35,323 nt of DNA, from assembly GCA_014800385.1 (NCBI GenBank), contig JAAVGE010000015.1, positions 1 through 35,323 on the forward strand, written 5' to 3'. Each line of letters starts with the position of its first letter. Position 1 is the stretch's first letter. The notes beneath the pieces were generated by a model. The model was not told the DNA's origin. It was given only the letters and a program-made list of their open reading frames with translations, and did not search any database. Positions 7,562 to 17,484 of this stretch are shown one piece after another. The stretch is from Bacteroidales bacterium (GTDB lineage: Bacteria > Bacteroidota > Bacteroidia > Bacteroidales > Muribaculaceae). The translations under genes were made by a program, and so were the position numbers.

Positions 7562-7593
7562 CAAAGTTACGGATATTTTTTTAATGCAACAAC
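7562..7593 (-). promoter_or_regulatory. Bacteroidetes-type promoter for metK
   Basis: GTTG (7593-7590), a 20-base spacer and TAACTTTG (7569-7562) on the minus strand. The predicted start near 7557 places the SAM-II-like element at the very 5' end of the transcript. Confidence 0.65.
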
Positions 7594-7660
7594 TTTCACC
7601 CGTAAAAATATCTTAACAGGGGCTGCCGGACATGAAAAGAGGTATGAAAAAAGGTATGAA

Positions 7661-7687
7661 AAAAGGTCGCCATCCGGCGACCCTTTT
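7661..7687 (-). terminator. intrinsic terminator of eno
   Basis: Stem GGTCGCC/GGCGACC (7 bp, ATCC loop at 7672-7675), followed on the minus strand by CCTTTTTTC. It lies about 30 bases after the enolase stop. Two tandem AGGTATGAAAA units flank it on the far side. Confidence 0.75.
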
Positions 7688-7718
7688 TATTTCAATGGTA
7701 TGTGTGTGTAACCGTTGA

Positions 7719-9035
<1,317 letters not shown>

Positions 9036-9072
9036 TTAAGTTGAGTTGAATTTTATTTTCTGTTTTATGTCG

Positions 9073-9080
9073 CAAAGTTA
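9073..9080 (-). promoter_or_regulatory. -7 box of the eno promoter
   Basis: A perfect TAACTTTG on the minus strand, 50 bases before the enolase ATG. No clear TTTG lies at the -33 position, so the promoter is only partly supported. Confidence 0.45.
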
Positions 9081-9156
9081 ATAAATTTTGTTGAATTTGT
9101 TGTTATTTTCTTGCAGGTTTAAGTATCAAATATTTATTAATTTTGTTAAGTGATAA

Positions 9157-9194
9157 AAAAACACCCCGGAGCCGGATGGCATCGGGGTGTTTTT
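9157..9194 (-). terminator. terminator of the ribosomal super-cluster
   Basis: A 12-bp perfect stem AAAAACACCCCG / CGGGGTGTTTTT with a 14-base loop, T-rich on both strands. It follows the rplQ stop by about 17 bases and marks the end of the 18-kb block. Confidence 0.85.
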
Positions 9195-9211
9195 CTCTAT
9201 GCAGTTCTAAA

Positions 9212-9691
9212 TTATTCTGCTGCTGTTGCTTCTGCTGCGGGAGCCTCTGCTGCGGCTTCTGCCTTGGGAGCAGATTTGCGTGAGCGACGGGTGCGGCGGG
9301 TTTTCTTTTCACCTTTTGCAGCCAGAAGTGCTTCGTTGTAGTCTACGAGTTCAATGAAGCAAGTCTTGGCGTTGTCACCCAGGCGGTTGCCGGTTTTCAG
9401 GATACGGGTGTAACCTCCGTTACGTTCAGCAATTTTCTGAGCGATTTCGCGGAACAGTTCAGTGACTGCTTCCTTGTTCTGGAGGTAACTGAACACGAGG
9501 CGACGGTTTTCGCTTGTGTCGTTTTTAGCGCGGTTGATCAGAGGTTCAGCGTATACGCGGAGTGCTTTTGCTTTGGCCAGAGTGGTGAAAATACGTTTGT
9601 ATTTGATCAGACTGATGGTCATGTTGGCAAGAAGGGCGTCGCGATGAGCCTTTTTGCGGCTAAGGTGGTTGAATTTTTTATTATGTCTCAT
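9212..9691 (-). CDS. rplQ: 50S ribosomal protein L17
   Basis: Large-subunit protein near the peptide exit tunnel. 159 residues. Residues 1-120 are the conserved L17 fold ([24 protein letters not shown] start, [51 protein letters not shown]). Residues about 121-159 are a basic stretch ([11 protein letters not shown]) followed by an Ala/Glu-rich low-complexity tail, longer than in E. coli and usual in Bacteroidetes. Last gene of the alpha operon, 6 bases after rpoA. Confidence 0.97.
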   Translation of the reverse strand: MRHNKKFNHLSRKKAHRDALLANMTISLIKYKRIFTTLAKAKALRVYAEPLINRAKNDTSENRRLVFSYLQNKEAVTELFREIAQKIAERNGGYTRILKTGNRLGDNAKTCFIELVDYNEALLAAKGEKKTRRTRRSRKSAPKAEAAAEAPAAEATAAE

Positions 9692-9697
9692 CGTTGT

Positions 9698-10693
9698 TTA
9701 CTCTTTGTCAAGTTTGTACTTTGAAATATCCATTCCGAACGAGAGGTTCAGGTGCGCCAACAGTTCATCAAGTTCTGTGAGCGATTTCTTACCGAAGTTA
9801 CGGAATTTAAGAAGGTCGGTTTTGTTGAATACCACGAGTTCCCCGAGGGTTTCCACTTCTGCACTCTTCAAGCAGTTGAGAGCACGGACTGAGAGGTCCA
9901 TGTCAGCAAGTTTGGTTTTGAGGAGTTGGCGCATGTGGAGGATTTCCTCATCGAATTCTTCGTTCTGCTCATCTTCGGTTGTTTCCAGAGTGATTTTCTC
10001 ATCGGAGAACAACATCAGGTGATAAATCAGAATTTTTGCAGCCTCTTTGAGGGCTTCCTTGGGGTGTATTGACCCGTTAGTGGTGATTTCGAGAATCAGT
10101 TTCTCGTAGTCAGTTTTTTGGTCAACACGGAAGTTTTCTATAGTGTATTTGACGTTCTTGATAGGGGTGTAGATTGAGTCGATGGCCAGAACGTTGACAT
10201 CGTCCGAGGGGACGGGGTTTTCGTCGGCGGGTACCCAACCGCGACCTTTGTTGATTGTCAGTTCAATAGAAAAGTTCGCTGTAGGATCCAGGTGGCAGAT
10301 TTCGAGTTCGGGATTGAGAACTTCGAAACCAGTGAGGACTTTGTTCAAGTCACCGGCCTTAAAGACTTCCTGGCCTGACGGTATCTCAATGGTGGCTTTC
10401 TCGAAGTCTGTGTCCTCTACGGTCTGTTTGAGATCGACCTTCTTGAGGTTAAGGATGATGTTGGTCACATCTTCCTTAACGCCGGGGACGGTATCAAATT
10501 CGTGTTTTACGCCATTGATCTTGATTGATGAGATGGCGTAGCCCTCGAGTGAAGAGAGCAGTACACGACGCAGCGCGTTGCCGACAGTGATACCATAGCC
10601 GGGTTCCAACGGTTTGAACTCGAACTTTCCGAAGAAGTCATTCGATTCCAACATGAGCACCTTGTCGGGTTTCTGGAATGCTAATATAGCCAT
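9698..10693 (-). CDS. rpoA: DNA-directed RNA polymerase alpha subunit
   Basis: 331 residues. The N-terminal domain (about 1-235), for dimerisation and polymerase assembly, shows [29 protein letters not shown] and [20 protein letters not shown]. An acidic linker ([11 protein letters not shown]) leads to the C-terminal domain (about 255-331) with [23 protein letters not shown] and [19 protein letters not shown], the helix-hairpin-helix that binds UP elements and activators. Between rpsD and rplQ, as in nearly all bacteria. Confidence 0.98.
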   Translation of the reverse strand: MAILAFQKPDKVLMLESNDFFGKFEFKPLEPGYGITVGNALRRVLLSSLEGYAISSIKINGVKHEFDTVPGVKEDVTNIILNLKKVDLKQTVEDTDFEKATIEIPSGQEVFKAGDLNKVLTGFEVLNPELEICHLDPTANFSIELTINKGRGWVPADENPVPSDDVNVLAIDSIYTPIKNVKYTIENFRVDQKTDYEKLILEITTNGSIHPKEALKEAAKILIYHLMLFSDEKITLETTEDEQNEEFDEEILHMRQLLKTKLADMDLSVRALNCLKSAEVETLGELVVFNKTDLLKFRNFGKKSLTELDELLAHLNLSFGMDISKYKLDKE

Positions 10694-10717
10694 GGATCTG
10701 GGTTTTATTGTGGTTTA

Positions 10718-11323
10718 TTACTTAGAATACAACTCGACGATGAGTTGTTCTTTGATGTTTTCGGGGATATCTTCGCGGGCAGGAACGTGGAGGAACTTGC
10801 CGAGTTTGGTTGCTTCGTCCCATTCAATCCAGGGATATTTTGAGTGGTTGAAGCCGCTGAGTGCATCTGCGATTACCTCCAGTGATTTTGATTTTTCACG
10901 AACGCCGATAACATCGCCGGGTTTAACTGCGTATGAGGGGATGTTAACTACATGACCGTTAACGGTGATGTGTTTGTGAAGCACGATCTGACGGGCTGCA
11001 GGACGGGTGGGTGCGATACCCAGACGATATACTACGTTGTCCAGACGTGATTCGAGGAGTTGGAGGAGGATTTCACCGGTGATACCTTTGAGGCTTGATG
11101 CCTTCTTGAACAGGTTGCGGAACTGTTTTTCCAGAACACCGTAGGTGTATTTGGCTTTCTGTTTTTCGCGCAACTGAACGCCGTACTCAGAGGTTTTGCG
11201 ACGTTTGTTTGCACCGTGCTGACCGGGAGGGAAATTTCTGCGGGCCAGTACTTTGTCTTCGCCAAAGATGGGTTCGCCGAATTTACGGGCGATTTTTGAT
11301 TTTGGGCCTGTATATCTTGCCAT
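10718..11323 (-). CDS. rpsD: 30S ribosomal protein S4
   Basis: Primary 16S rRNA binder that starts 30S assembly. 201 residues, complete. Seen: [24 protein letters not shown] start, FPPGQHG, and the S4 RNA-binding domain at about 91-155 ([43 protein letters not shown]). The zinc-type Cys cluster of some S4 proteins is absent. A 192-base gap with long pairing precedes it, and S4 is a known translational repressor of its own operon in other phyla, so that gap may be an S4 control element. Confidence 0.98.
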   Translation of the reverse strand: MARYTGPKSKIARKFGEPIFGEDKVLARRNFPPGQHGANKRRKTSEYGVQLREKQKAKYTYGVLEKQFRNLFKKASSLKGITGEILLQLLESRLDNVVYRLGIAPTRPAARQIVLHKHITVNGHVVNIPSYAVKPGDVIGVREKSKSLEVIADALSGFNHSKYPWIEWDEATKLGKFLHVPAREDIPENIKEQLIVELYSK

Positions 11324-11345
11324 GTCTTTTTCTTTTATAATTTTT

Positions 11346-11453
11346 CCGGGAATCGGGTGGACCTTGTCATGCAGCCGCGACCATTGAGAGGTGATTCATT
11401 GAATGGTCTATTCATGTGTGGGATCCGTTGGCAGTGGGTGCCGGATTTCCCGG
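11346..11453 (-). promoter_or_regulatory. candidate S4-type ribosomal leader upstream of rpsD
   Basis: The rpsK-rpsD gap is 192 bases, far longer than the 0-60 base gaps typical here. On the minus strand CCGGGAA (11453-11447) can pair with TTCCCGG (11352-11346), extended inward with a bulged A and a C-C mismatch. Inside, GACCATT (11408-11402) pairs with AATGGTC (11385-11379). The 3' arm ends 22 bases before the rpsD ATG. An S4 leader class has been proposed for Bacteroidia; whether this is a member is untested. Confidence 0.55.
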
Positions 11454-11515
11454 TTGGATTTTAGAGAATTGAGTTGTTGGTAATGAAGTTATGAGCGTTA
11501 TTGTTCCTTGCTGGA

Positions 11516-11905
11516 TTATACTCTTCTTCTCTTGGGAGGACGGCAGCCGTTGTGGGGCAGCGGAGTAACGTCGATGATTTCGGTTACTTCGATTCCTGCA
11601 CCGTGGATTGTACGGATGGCTGATTCACGTCCGTTACCGGGACCTTTAACGTAGGCTTTCACTTTGCGCAGACCGAGGTCGTATGCAACCTTTGCGCAAT
11701 CCTGTGCTGCCATCTGGGCTGCGTAGGGAGTGTTCTTTTTTGAACCGCGGAAGCCCATTTTACCTGCTGATGACCAGGAGATAACCTGACCTTCGCTGTT
11801 TGCTAAGCAGACAATGATGTTGTTGAACGATGAGTGTACGTGAAGTTGTCCGGCAGCGTCAACTTTAACATTTCTTTTCTTTGCTGCGACTGTTTTCTTT
11901 GCCAT
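11516..11905 (-). CDS. rpsK: 30S ribosomal protein S11
   Basis: Small-subunit platform protein contacting mRNA near the E site. 129 residues, usual length. Seen: [49 protein letters not shown] and the conserved C-terminal [15 protein letters not shown]. Nine bases after rpsM, cotranscribed, with the long structured gap to rpsD after it. Confidence 0.98.
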   Translation of the reverse strand: MAKKTVAAKKRNVKVDAAGQLHVHSSFNNIIVCLANSEGQVISWSSAGKMGFRGSKKNTPYAAQMAAQDCAKVAYDLGLRKVKAYVKGPGNGRESAIRTIHGAGIEVTEIIDVTPLPHNGCRPPKRRRV

Positions 11906-11914
11906 ATCTTAATG

Positions 11915-12295
11915 TTATTTAGTTGCTTTCTTTTTGTTAGCGACTGTTTTCTTACGTCCCTTGCGGGTGCGGGCGTTGTTTTTGGTTGACTGACCGCGAA
12001 CGGGCAGACCGATACGGTGACGGATGCCACGGTAGCAGCCGATATCCATCAGGCGTTTGATGTTCAACTGGATTTCGCTACGCAGGTCACCTTCTACTTT
12101 GTAGTCGGCTCCGATCACTTCGCGGACTTTTGCTGCCTGGTCGTCGGTCCAGTCTTTTACTTTGATATCTTTATCAACTCCGGCTTTTTCCAGGATGCTT
12201 TTGGCTGCGCTGCGTCCGATACCGAAGATGTAAGTCAAGGCGATTTCACCTCTTTTGTTTTGGGGGAGGTCAACTCCCACGATTCTTACTGCCAT
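11915..12295 (-). CDS. rpsM: 30S ribosomal protein S13
   Basis: Head protein bridging to the 50S subunit and contacting P-site tRNA. 126 residues. Seen: [35 protein letters not shown], the helical middle, and the basic C-terminal tail with [18 protein letters not shown]. Follows rpmJ by 37 bases, a gap with a perfect -7 promoter box. First gene of the alpha operon proper. Confidence 0.98.
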   Translation of the reverse strand: MAVRIVGVDLPQNKRGEIALTYIFGIGRSAAKSILEKAGVDKDIKVKDWTDDQAAKVREVIGADYKVEGDLRSEIQLNIKRLMDIGCYRGIRHRIGLPVRGQSTKNNARTRKGRKKTVANKKKATK

Positions 12296-12316
12296 ATTTT
12301 ATTGTTCTTTTTTTTG

Positions 12317-12324
12317 CAAAGTTA
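12317..12324 (-). promoter_or_regulatory. possible internal promoter before rpsM
   Basis: A perfect TAACTTTG on the minus strand, overlapping no gene, 22 bases before the rpsM ATG. No TTTG at the -33 position (there the sequence lies at the end of rpmJ). It could give extra alpha-operon transcripts. Confidence 0.35.
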
Positions 12325-12332
12325 ATAAAATG

Positions 12333-12449
12333 TTATCCTTGACGTTGTTTGTATTTGGGATTTTTTTTGTTGATAACGTACAGACGTCCTTTGCGACGTA
12401 CGATTTTGCTGTCGGGGGTGCGTTTTTTGATTGACGCTCTAACTTTCAT
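12333..12449 (-). CDS. rpmJ: 50S ribosomal protein L36, zinc-free form
   Basis: 38 residues: start [19 protein letters not shown], end NPKYKQRQG. Smallest large-subunit protein, near the peptidyl-transferase region. The family's zinc ligands (CxxC...C...H) are absent: there is no Cys at all, so this is the C-minus paralogue type that works without zinc. Lies between infA and rpsM, the standard order. Confidence 0.95.
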   Translation of the reverse strand: MKVRASIKKRTPDSKIVRRKGRLYVINKKNPKYKQRQG

Positions 12450-12469
12450 ATTGTTGTTGGTTTTTGTTG

Positions 12470-12688
12470 TTATTTGTAACGGAATGCAATTCGGCCTTTT
12501 GACAGGTCGTAGGGTGACATTTCGACTCTCACCTTGTCTCCGGGCAGGATTTTGATGTAGTGCATGCGCATCTTGCCTGAGATGTGGGCGGTGATTTCAT
12601 GTCCGTTCTCGAGTTCTACTCGGAACATTGCGTTTGACAGTGCCTCTACGATTGTGCCGTCTTGTTCTATTGCTGCTTGTTTTGCCAT
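12470..12688 (-). CDS. infA: translation initiation factor IF-1
   Basis: 72 residues from the ATG at 12688, giving the family start [26 protein letters not shown]. An upstream in-frame start would add ten residues overlapping map and is unlikely. A single S1-like OB-fold, with [34 protein letters not shown]. Blocks the A site of the 30S during initiation. Between map and rpmJ, with 10- and 20-base gaps. Confidence 0.97.
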   Translation of the reverse strand: MAKQAAIEQDGTIVEALSNAMFRVELENGHEITAHISGKMRMHYIKILPGDKVRVEMSPYDLSKGRIAFRYK

Positions 12689-12698
12689 GTAGTGCTTT

Positions 12699-13481
12699 TT
12701 AAATAAATCTATCTCCAAGTGCTTCGCGGATGTAGTCGAAGGTTGTAAGAACTTCCGTGCGGTCGTCCACTATGGCAACGGTGTGCTCGTAGTGAGCCGA
12801 GGGTTTGCGGTCCTTTGTGCGGCAGGTCCATCCGTCATCCTCGATAACTATGTTTTTGCTGCCGAGGTTGATCATCGGTTCAATGCACAGACACATTCCG
12901 TTTTTGATCACGGGGCCGATTCCGCGGCGTCCGTAGTTGGGAATGTTGGGGTCTTCGTGCATCTTGCGTCCTATGCCGTGGCCACACATTTCGCGGACTA
13001 CGGAGTAGCCGTGACGTTCGCAATAGGTCTGGACTGCATTGGAGATGTCACCGATGCGGTTACCGGGTTTGCATGCTTCGATTCCTTTGTACAGGCTTTC
13101 TTTGGTTACCTCGAGCAGACGCATGGTCTGGGGGTCAACCTCGCCTATGGGGAATGTGTAGCACATGTCACCGTGATAGCCGTTGAGTTCTACAACTGTG
13201 TCTACGCCGAGAATATCGCCTTCGCGCAGGGTGTAGTTGGAGGGGAATCCGTGGACTACTGTTTCGTTCACCTCTATGCAGAGGGTGGCGGGGAAACCGC
13301 CGTAGCCCAGACAGGCGGGTTTGCCGCCGTTGTCGAGCATGAACTCGCGTGCGATGTTGTCAAGATGTCGGGTAGTGACACCGGGTGCCACGCACTTGGC
13401 GATTTCGCCAAGTGTGCGGCTGACCAGTGTGCAGGCTGCTCTCATCTGATCGATTTCCTGTGGAGTTTTTAGATAGATCAT
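12699..13481 (-). CDS. map: methionine aminopeptidase, type I
   Basis: Removes the initiator methionine from nascent proteins. 260 residues, type Ia: no N-terminal zinc-finger extension. Metal ligands by alignment to the family pattern: D94 (GVDTVVE), D105 (YHGDMCY), H168 (CGHGIG), E201 (CIEPM) and E232 (YEHTVAIV); H77 lies in VVHGFP. Between secY and infA, a frequent position that couples export, initiation and N-terminal trimming genes. Confidence 0.97.
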   Translation of the reverse strand: MIYLKTPQEIDQMRAACTLVSRTLGEIAKCVAPGVTTRHLDNIAREFMLDNGGKPACLGYGGFPATLCIEVNETVVHGFPSNYTLREGDILGVDTVVELNGYHGDMCYTFPIGEVDPQTMRLLEVTKESLYKGIEACKPGNRIGDISNAVQTYCERHGYSVVREMCGHGIGRKMHEDPNIPNYGRRGIGPVIKNGMCLCIEPMINLGSKNIVIEDDGWTCRTKDRKPSAHYEHTVAIVDDRTEVLTTFDYIREALGDRFI

Positions 13482-13498
13482 TCAGAGGTCAGCGTTAA

Positions 13499-14848
13499 TT
13501 AATACATGCTTCCGGTTGTACGTCCTTTGATGCGTCCGTCTTTCATCAGTCCGTCGTAGTGGTGCATCATCAGGTGAGTCTCAATCTGCTGGAGGGTGTC
13601 AAGGACAACACCAACGAGGATGAGCAGTGATGTGCCGCCGAAGAACTGCGCGAAGTTCTGGCTGATGCCGAGCATGCGTGCGAAGGCGGGAAGGATGGCG
13701 ACGATGCCGAGGAAGATTGAACCGGGCAGAGTGATACGTGACATGATGGTGTCGATGTATTCTGCGGTTTTCTTGCCGGGTTTAACGCCGGGGATGAAGC
13801 CGTTGTTACGCTTCATTTCGTCGGCCATCTGGGTGGGACGTACGGTAATTGCTGTGTAGAAGTAGGTGAAGGCTACGATCATCAGGAAGTAAACCAGATT
13901 GTACCAGAAGCCGTTCACGTCGGAGAATGCTGCGAAAAATCCGCTGGTGTTCTCGTTCGCTCCGAAGCCCGCGAGGGTGATGGGGATGAACATGATTGCC
14001 TGAGCGAAGATGATGGGCATTACGCCGGCAGCATTAACTTTCAAGGGGATGTACTGACGTGCACCGCCGTACTGCTTGTTACCGACAATACGTTTTGCAT
14101 ACTGTACGGGAATTTTGCGTACGCCCTGCACCAGCAGCACTGCTCCTACTGTCACAGCGAAGAGGAGGACGATTTCAACAATGAACATTATCAGACCACC
14201 TTCTGAGCCGGTTGATCCGGGAAGGCGGCTGACAAATTCGAATTTGAGTGCATTCGGGAGACGGGCGATGATACCTACAAGGATGATGAAGGAGATACCG
14301 TTACCGATGCCTCGGTCAGTGATACGCTCACCGAGCCACATGATGAACATGGAGCCGGCTGCCAGGATAATGGTCAGATAAAGCACTGTCCAGAATCCCA
14401 TGGCTGCGTGACCGCCTGCCGCACTTACCTGAACCTGAAGGTTGACCAGATAAGCGGGGCCCTGAAGCAGAAGAATCAGCACGGTCAGATAGCGGGTGTA
14501 CTGGTTGATTTTCTGACGTCCGCTTTCTCCGTCGCGCTGCAACTTCTGGAAGTAGGGCCATACCATGCCGAGCAACTGAATCACGATCGACGCAGTGATG
14601 TAAGGCATGATACCTAAGGCGAAGACAGAGGCCTGTGAGAATGCACCACCTGAGAACATATCGAGCAACTGCATCAATCCGCTTTTGTTTGTAAAGTTTG
14701 ACAGCGCATCGAGGTCGGCCGGTGAAATGCCGGGGAGGACGATGTAACAGCCAAGACGATACACAAGAACCAGCAACAGGGTTATTGCGATTCGTTCACG
14801 GAGTTCTTTAATTGTCCAGATGTTCTTAATGGTTTCGAAAAATCTCAT
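13499..14848 (-). CDS. secY: preprotein translocase subunit SecY
   Basis: Channel of the Sec translocon in the inner membrane. 449 residues with ten predicted membrane spans. Seen: LGCYIVLPGISPADL near the N-terminus, the plug region SGGAFSQASVFALGIMPYITASIVIQLL, GNGISFIILVGI, and late-span sequence ITLPGSIFLGIVAILPAF with the cytoplasmic loop PTQMADEMKRNNGFIPGVKPGKKTAEY (as separate stretches). Directly follows rplO with a 5-base gap; map comes next. No adk gene between them, unlike Firmicutes and E. coli-type variants. Confidence 0.97.
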   Translation of the reverse strand: MRFFETIKNIWTIKELRERIAITLLLVLVYRLGCYIVLPGISPADLDALSNFTNKSGLMQLLDMFSGGAFSQASVFALGIMPYITASIVIQLLGMVWPYFQKLQRDGESGRQKINQYTRYLTVLILLLQGPAYLVNLQVQVSAAGGHAAMGFWTVLYLTIILAAGSMFIMWLGERITDRGIGNGISFIILVGIIARLPNALKFEFVSRLPGSTGSEGGLIMFIVEIVLLFAVTVGAVLLVQGVRKIPVQYAKRIVGNKQYGGARQYIPLKVNAAGVMPIIFAQAIMFIPITLAGFGANENTSGFFAAFSDVNGFWYNLVYFLMIVAFTYFYTAITVRPTQMADEMKRNNGFIPGVKPGKKTAEYIDTIMSRITLPGSIFLGIVAILPAFARMLGISQNFAQFFGGTSLLILVGVVLDTLQQIETHLMMHHYDGLMKDGRIKGRTTGSMY

Positions 14849-14853
14849 TGGTC

Positions 14854-15300
14854 TTATACTTTGGTTGTTTTACCGCCGGCGGCTTCGATTGCCTGCTGTG
14901 CGGCTGCTGAAAATGCGTTGGCTTCAACTTCGAGGGCGCGGTTGATTTCACCTACACCGAGGATTTTCACCAGTTGTTTTTTACCGGCGAAACCTGCTGC
15001 ACGAAGTTCTTCAATACCAACTTTAGCGAGGTTTTTGGCTTCAGCCAGAGCGACGATGTCGCGGAGGTTGACAGCCTTGTATTCAACGCGGTTGATATTT
15101 TTGAAACCGAATTTGGGAAGACGGCGCTGAAGGGGCATCTGACCACCTTCGAAACCGATCTTGCGGCTGTAACCGGAGCGAGATTTCGCACCTTTGTGAC
15201 CGCGAGTTGATGTTCCGCCTTTACCTGAACCGGCGCCACGGCCTACACGTTTAGAGTTGGAGGTTGCGCCTACGGCGGGTTTGATATTGCTTAAATCCAT
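14854..15300 (-). CDS. rplO: 50S ribosomal protein L15
   Basis: Late-assembly 23S rRNA-binding protein. 148 residues. The basic Gly-rich N-terminal arm GRGAGSGKGGTSTRGHKG is typical, followed by FEGGQMPLQRRLPKFGF and a folded C-terminal half with AKVGIEELRAAGF. Between rpmD and secY, as in most bacteria. Confidence 0.97.
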   Translation of the reverse strand: MDLSNIKPAVGATSNSKRVGRGAGSGKGGTSTRGHKGAKSRSGYSRKIGFEGGQMPLQRRLPKFGFKNINRVEYKAVNLRDIVALAEAKNLAKVGIEELRAAGFAGKKQLVKILGVGEINRALEVEANAFSAAAQQAIEAAGGKTTKV

Positions 15301-15314
15301 AGTTGTTCTTTGTT

Positions 15315-15494
15315 TTAGGCTTTGGTCACTTCAACGAGGTGACGAACTTTGTTAACCATACCCATCACGTCGGGAGTATCTTCCTTAACAACGACGTGGT
15401 TCATTTTTCTGAGTCCCAGAGCATCAAGAGTGCGCTTTTGAACAGCGGGGCAGTTGATGCGGCTTTTTGTTTGTTTGATTTTAATCTGTGCCAT
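15315..15494 (-). CDS. rpmD: 50S ribosomal protein L30
   Basis: 59 residues from the ATG at 15494 (MAQIKIKQTKSRINCPAVQK). The longer frame upstream overlaps rpsE and is rejected. Seen: RTLDALGLRKMNHVVVKEDTP, the L30 core, and GMVNKVRHLVEV at the end. Fourteen bases before rplO and 13 after rpsE. Confidence 0.96.
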   Translation of the reverse strand: MAQIKIKQTKSRINCPAVQKRTLDALGLRKMNHVVVKEDTPDVMGMVNKVRHLVEVTKA

Positions 15495-15507
15495 GATGTG
15501 AAAATGA

Positions 15508-16026
15508 TTAACCTTTGAATACTTTTTCCACTGAGATACCGCGGTTCTGAGCAACAGTAGCGGGGCTTCTCATTTCATCAAGTGCAGCGATTGTTGCTTT
15601 GACGAGGTTGTGGGGGTTAGAAGAGCCTTTTGATTTAGCGAGGACGTCAGTGATGCCGACGCTTTCAAGAACGGCACGCATTGCACCACCTGCTTTTACT
15701 CCGGTACCGTGAGAAGCGGGACGGAGCAGTACGCGAGAACCGCCGAATTTGGCGATCTGTTCGTGGGGGATAGTGCCTTTGTGAACGGGAACCTGGATGA
15801 GGTTCTTTTTAGCGGCTTCTATACCTTTCTGGATAGCGGCTGTTACTTCGTTTGCTTTACCAAGACCCCAGCCTACGATTCCGTTTTCATTACCAACGAC
15901 AACGATAGCGGCGAAGGTGAAAGTGCGTCCACCTTTAGTCACTTTGGTTACGCGGTTGATGGCAACGAGGCGGTCCTTGAGTTCAATATCGTTTGTTGAT
16001 TTTACTCTGTTATTTCTTTTTGCCAT
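15508..16026 (-). CDS. rpsE: 30S ribosomal protein S5
   Basis: Accuracy and mRNA-helicase-region protein of the 30S. 172 residues. The double-stranded-RNA-binding-like N-domain shows [23 protein letters not shown] and [20 protein letters not shown]; the C-domain shows [40 protein letters not shown]. Normal length, between rplR and rpmD. Confidence 0.98.
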   Translation of the reverse strand: MAKRNNRVKSTNDIELKDRLVAINRVTKVTKGGRTFTFAAIVVVGNENGIVGWGLGKANEVTAAIQKGIEAAKKNLIQVPVHKGTIPHEQIAKFGGSRVLLRPASHGTGVKAGGAMRAVLESVGITDVLAKSKGSSNPHNLVKATIAALDEMRSPATVAQNRGISVEKVFKG

Positions 16027-16031
16027 TGCTT

Positions 16032-16373
16032 TTAGAATTTAAGTCCGCCTTCGCGTGCTGCGTCAGCCAGTGATTTTACACGACCGTGGAAGAGATATCC
16101 GTTACGGTCAAAAACAACTTCAGTGATGCCTGCTGCGAGGGCTGCTGCAGCGATTGCTTTGCCCACCTGTGCGGCGATTTCGGTTTTAGTGCCCTGTTCG
16201 ATTCCTTTTGAAGAGGCGCTGACCAGAGTCTTGCCTGCGAGGTCATCGATTACCTGGACATAAATCTGTTTGTTGCTGCGGAACACGGTCATGCGGGGAC
16301 GCTGGGCAGTACCAGAGACTTTGCCGCGGATGCGTGTCTTGATTTTATTTCTTCTTTGTATCTTTGAGATCAT
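16032..16373 (-). CDS. rplR: 50S ribosomal protein L18
   Basis: 5S rRNA-binding protein of the central protuberance. 113 residues. Seen: [35 protein letters not shown] and the C-terminal [22 protein letters not shown]. Five bases upstream of rpsE, 16 downstream of rplF. Confidence 0.97.
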   Translation of the reverse strand: MISKIQRRNKIKTRIRGKVSGTAQRPRMTVFRSNKQIYVQVIDDLAGKTLVSASSKGIEQGTKTEIAAQVGKAIAAAALAAGITEVVFDRNGYLFHGRVKSLADAAREGGLKF

Positions 16374-16389
16374 GATGATGTCAGTTTAA

Positions 16390-16944
16390 TTATTTAGCGC
16401 CAGCCGATTTGCCTGATTTGCGACGAATGATTTCGCCAACGAATTTGATACCTTTTCCTTTGTAAGGTTCGGGTTTGCGGAGTGAGCGGATTTTTGCACA
16501 AACCTGACCGAGGAGTTGTTTGTTGTCTGATTCGAGGATGATAAGGGGGTTTTTGTTACGCTCTGTTTTTGCTTCCACCTTAACTTCGGGGGGCAACTTA
16601 ATAAAGATTGCGTGAGAGAATCCGAGGGCGAGTTCGAGAACCTGACCCTGAGATGTTGCACGGTAACCGACACCGACAAGTTCCATTTCTTTACGGTAAC
16701 CTGTGCTTACGCCAACAACCATGTTGTGGATCAGCGCGCGGTACAGACCGTGCTGTGCGCGGTGTTCGCGGTCGTCGGTGGGACGGGTTACGATGATGTG
16801 GTTGTCCTCTACTTTGACATTGATGTCAGAGTGGATTTCCTGAGTGAGTTCTCCTTTGGGGCCCTTAACGGTCACTTTGTTACCGTCGATTTTAACGGTT
16901 ACGCCGGCGGGTATTTCAATGGGTGCTTTACCTATTCTTGACAT
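16390..16944 (-). CDS. rplF: 50S ribosomal protein L6
   Basis: Large-subunit protein near the factor-binding site. 184 residues with two L6 repeats. Seen: MSRIGKAPIEIPAGVTVKI start, GVSTGYRKEMELVGVGYRA, and the signature PEPYKGKGIKFVGEIIRRK at the C-terminal end. Normal length and place between rpsH and rplR. Confidence 0.98.
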   Translation of the reverse strand: MSRIGKAPIEIPAGVTVKIDGNKVTVKGPKGELTQEIHSDINVKVEDNHIIVTRPTDDREHRAQHGLYRALIHNMVVGVSTGYRKEMELVGVGYRATSQGQVLELALGFSHAIFIKLPPEVKVEAKTERNKNPLIILESDNKQLLGQVCAKIRSLRKPEPYKGKGIKFVGEIIRRKSGKSAGAK

Positions 16945-16962
16945 AGTTGGTTTCTCCTTTCA

Positions 16963-17361
16963 TTAGTAAATGTAGCAAAGAACTTCACCACCGATTTTCA
17001 GGTCTGCAGCCTGTTTGTTGGTCATGACGCCTTTTGAGGTTGAGAGAATTGCAATACCGAGACCGTTGAGCACGCGGGGCATATCTTTGTAGCCTGTGTA
17101 CTGGCGGAGACCGGGACGTGAAACACGTTTGAGGTCCTTGATTGCGTTAACTTTGTCAATGGGATCGTACTTGAGTGCGATCTTGATTGTTCCGGCGGGG
17201 TTTTCTGATTCCATGAATTTGTAATTCAGGATGTAGCCCTGTTCGAAGAGAATCTTAGTGATTTCTTTTTTCAAGTTTGAGGCGGGAACTTCCACTACAC
17301 GGTGGTTAGCCTTGATGGCGTTCCTCAATCTTGTCAGATAGTCTGCTATTGGATCTGTCAT
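16963..17361 (-). CDS. rpsH: 30S ribosomal protein S8
   Basis: Primary 16S rRNA binder and, in E. coli, translational repressor of the spc operon. 132 residues. Seen: MTDPIADYLTRLRNAIKANH and the C-terminal RVLNGLGIAILSTSKGVMTNKQA with GGEVLCYIY. A 123-base gap with two stable hairpins separates it from rpsN, unusual for this tightly packed block. Confidence 0.98.
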   Translation of the reverse strand: MTDPIADYLTRLRNAIKANHRVVEVPASNLKKEITKILFEQGYILNYKFMESENPAGTIKIALKYDPIDKVNAIKDLKRVSRPGLRQYTGYKDMPRVLNGLGIAILSTSKGVMTNKQAADLKIGGEVLCYIY

Positions 17362-17382
17362 TTTGTTGTTTGTTTAAATTGA

Positions 17383-17481
17383 TTGGGTTATCCCAACAAT
17401 ATTTAATAAACTCTGTAGTCTGTGTTGTGTTGGTTGCTGCAGCAAGGTGAATTGACCGGGGGCTTGAAAAAGCCCCACGGT
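17383..17481 (-). promoter_or_regulatory. two hairpins between rpsN and rpsH
   Basis: Hairpin 1 (17455-17481): ACCG/CGGT and GGGGCTT/AAGCCCC, 11 bp with a single bulge and a 4-base loop, starting 4 bases past the rpsN stop. Hairpin 2 (17383-17396): TTGGG/CCCAA with a 4-base loop, 22 bases before the rpsH start. Neither has a T tract, so simple termination is unlikely. A processing, attenuation or S8-binding element is possible. Confidence 0.5.
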
Positions 17482-17484
17482 AAT

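Noticed and set aside
7526-7711. Plus-strand ORF in the metK-eno gap
   Set aside because: It overlaps the riboswitch candidate, the metK promoter and the eno terminator, and its repeats come from the terminator flank.
12333-12449. Damaged L36 because all Cys are missing
   Set aside because: Zinc-free L36 is an established functional type, and the rest of the protein is intact.
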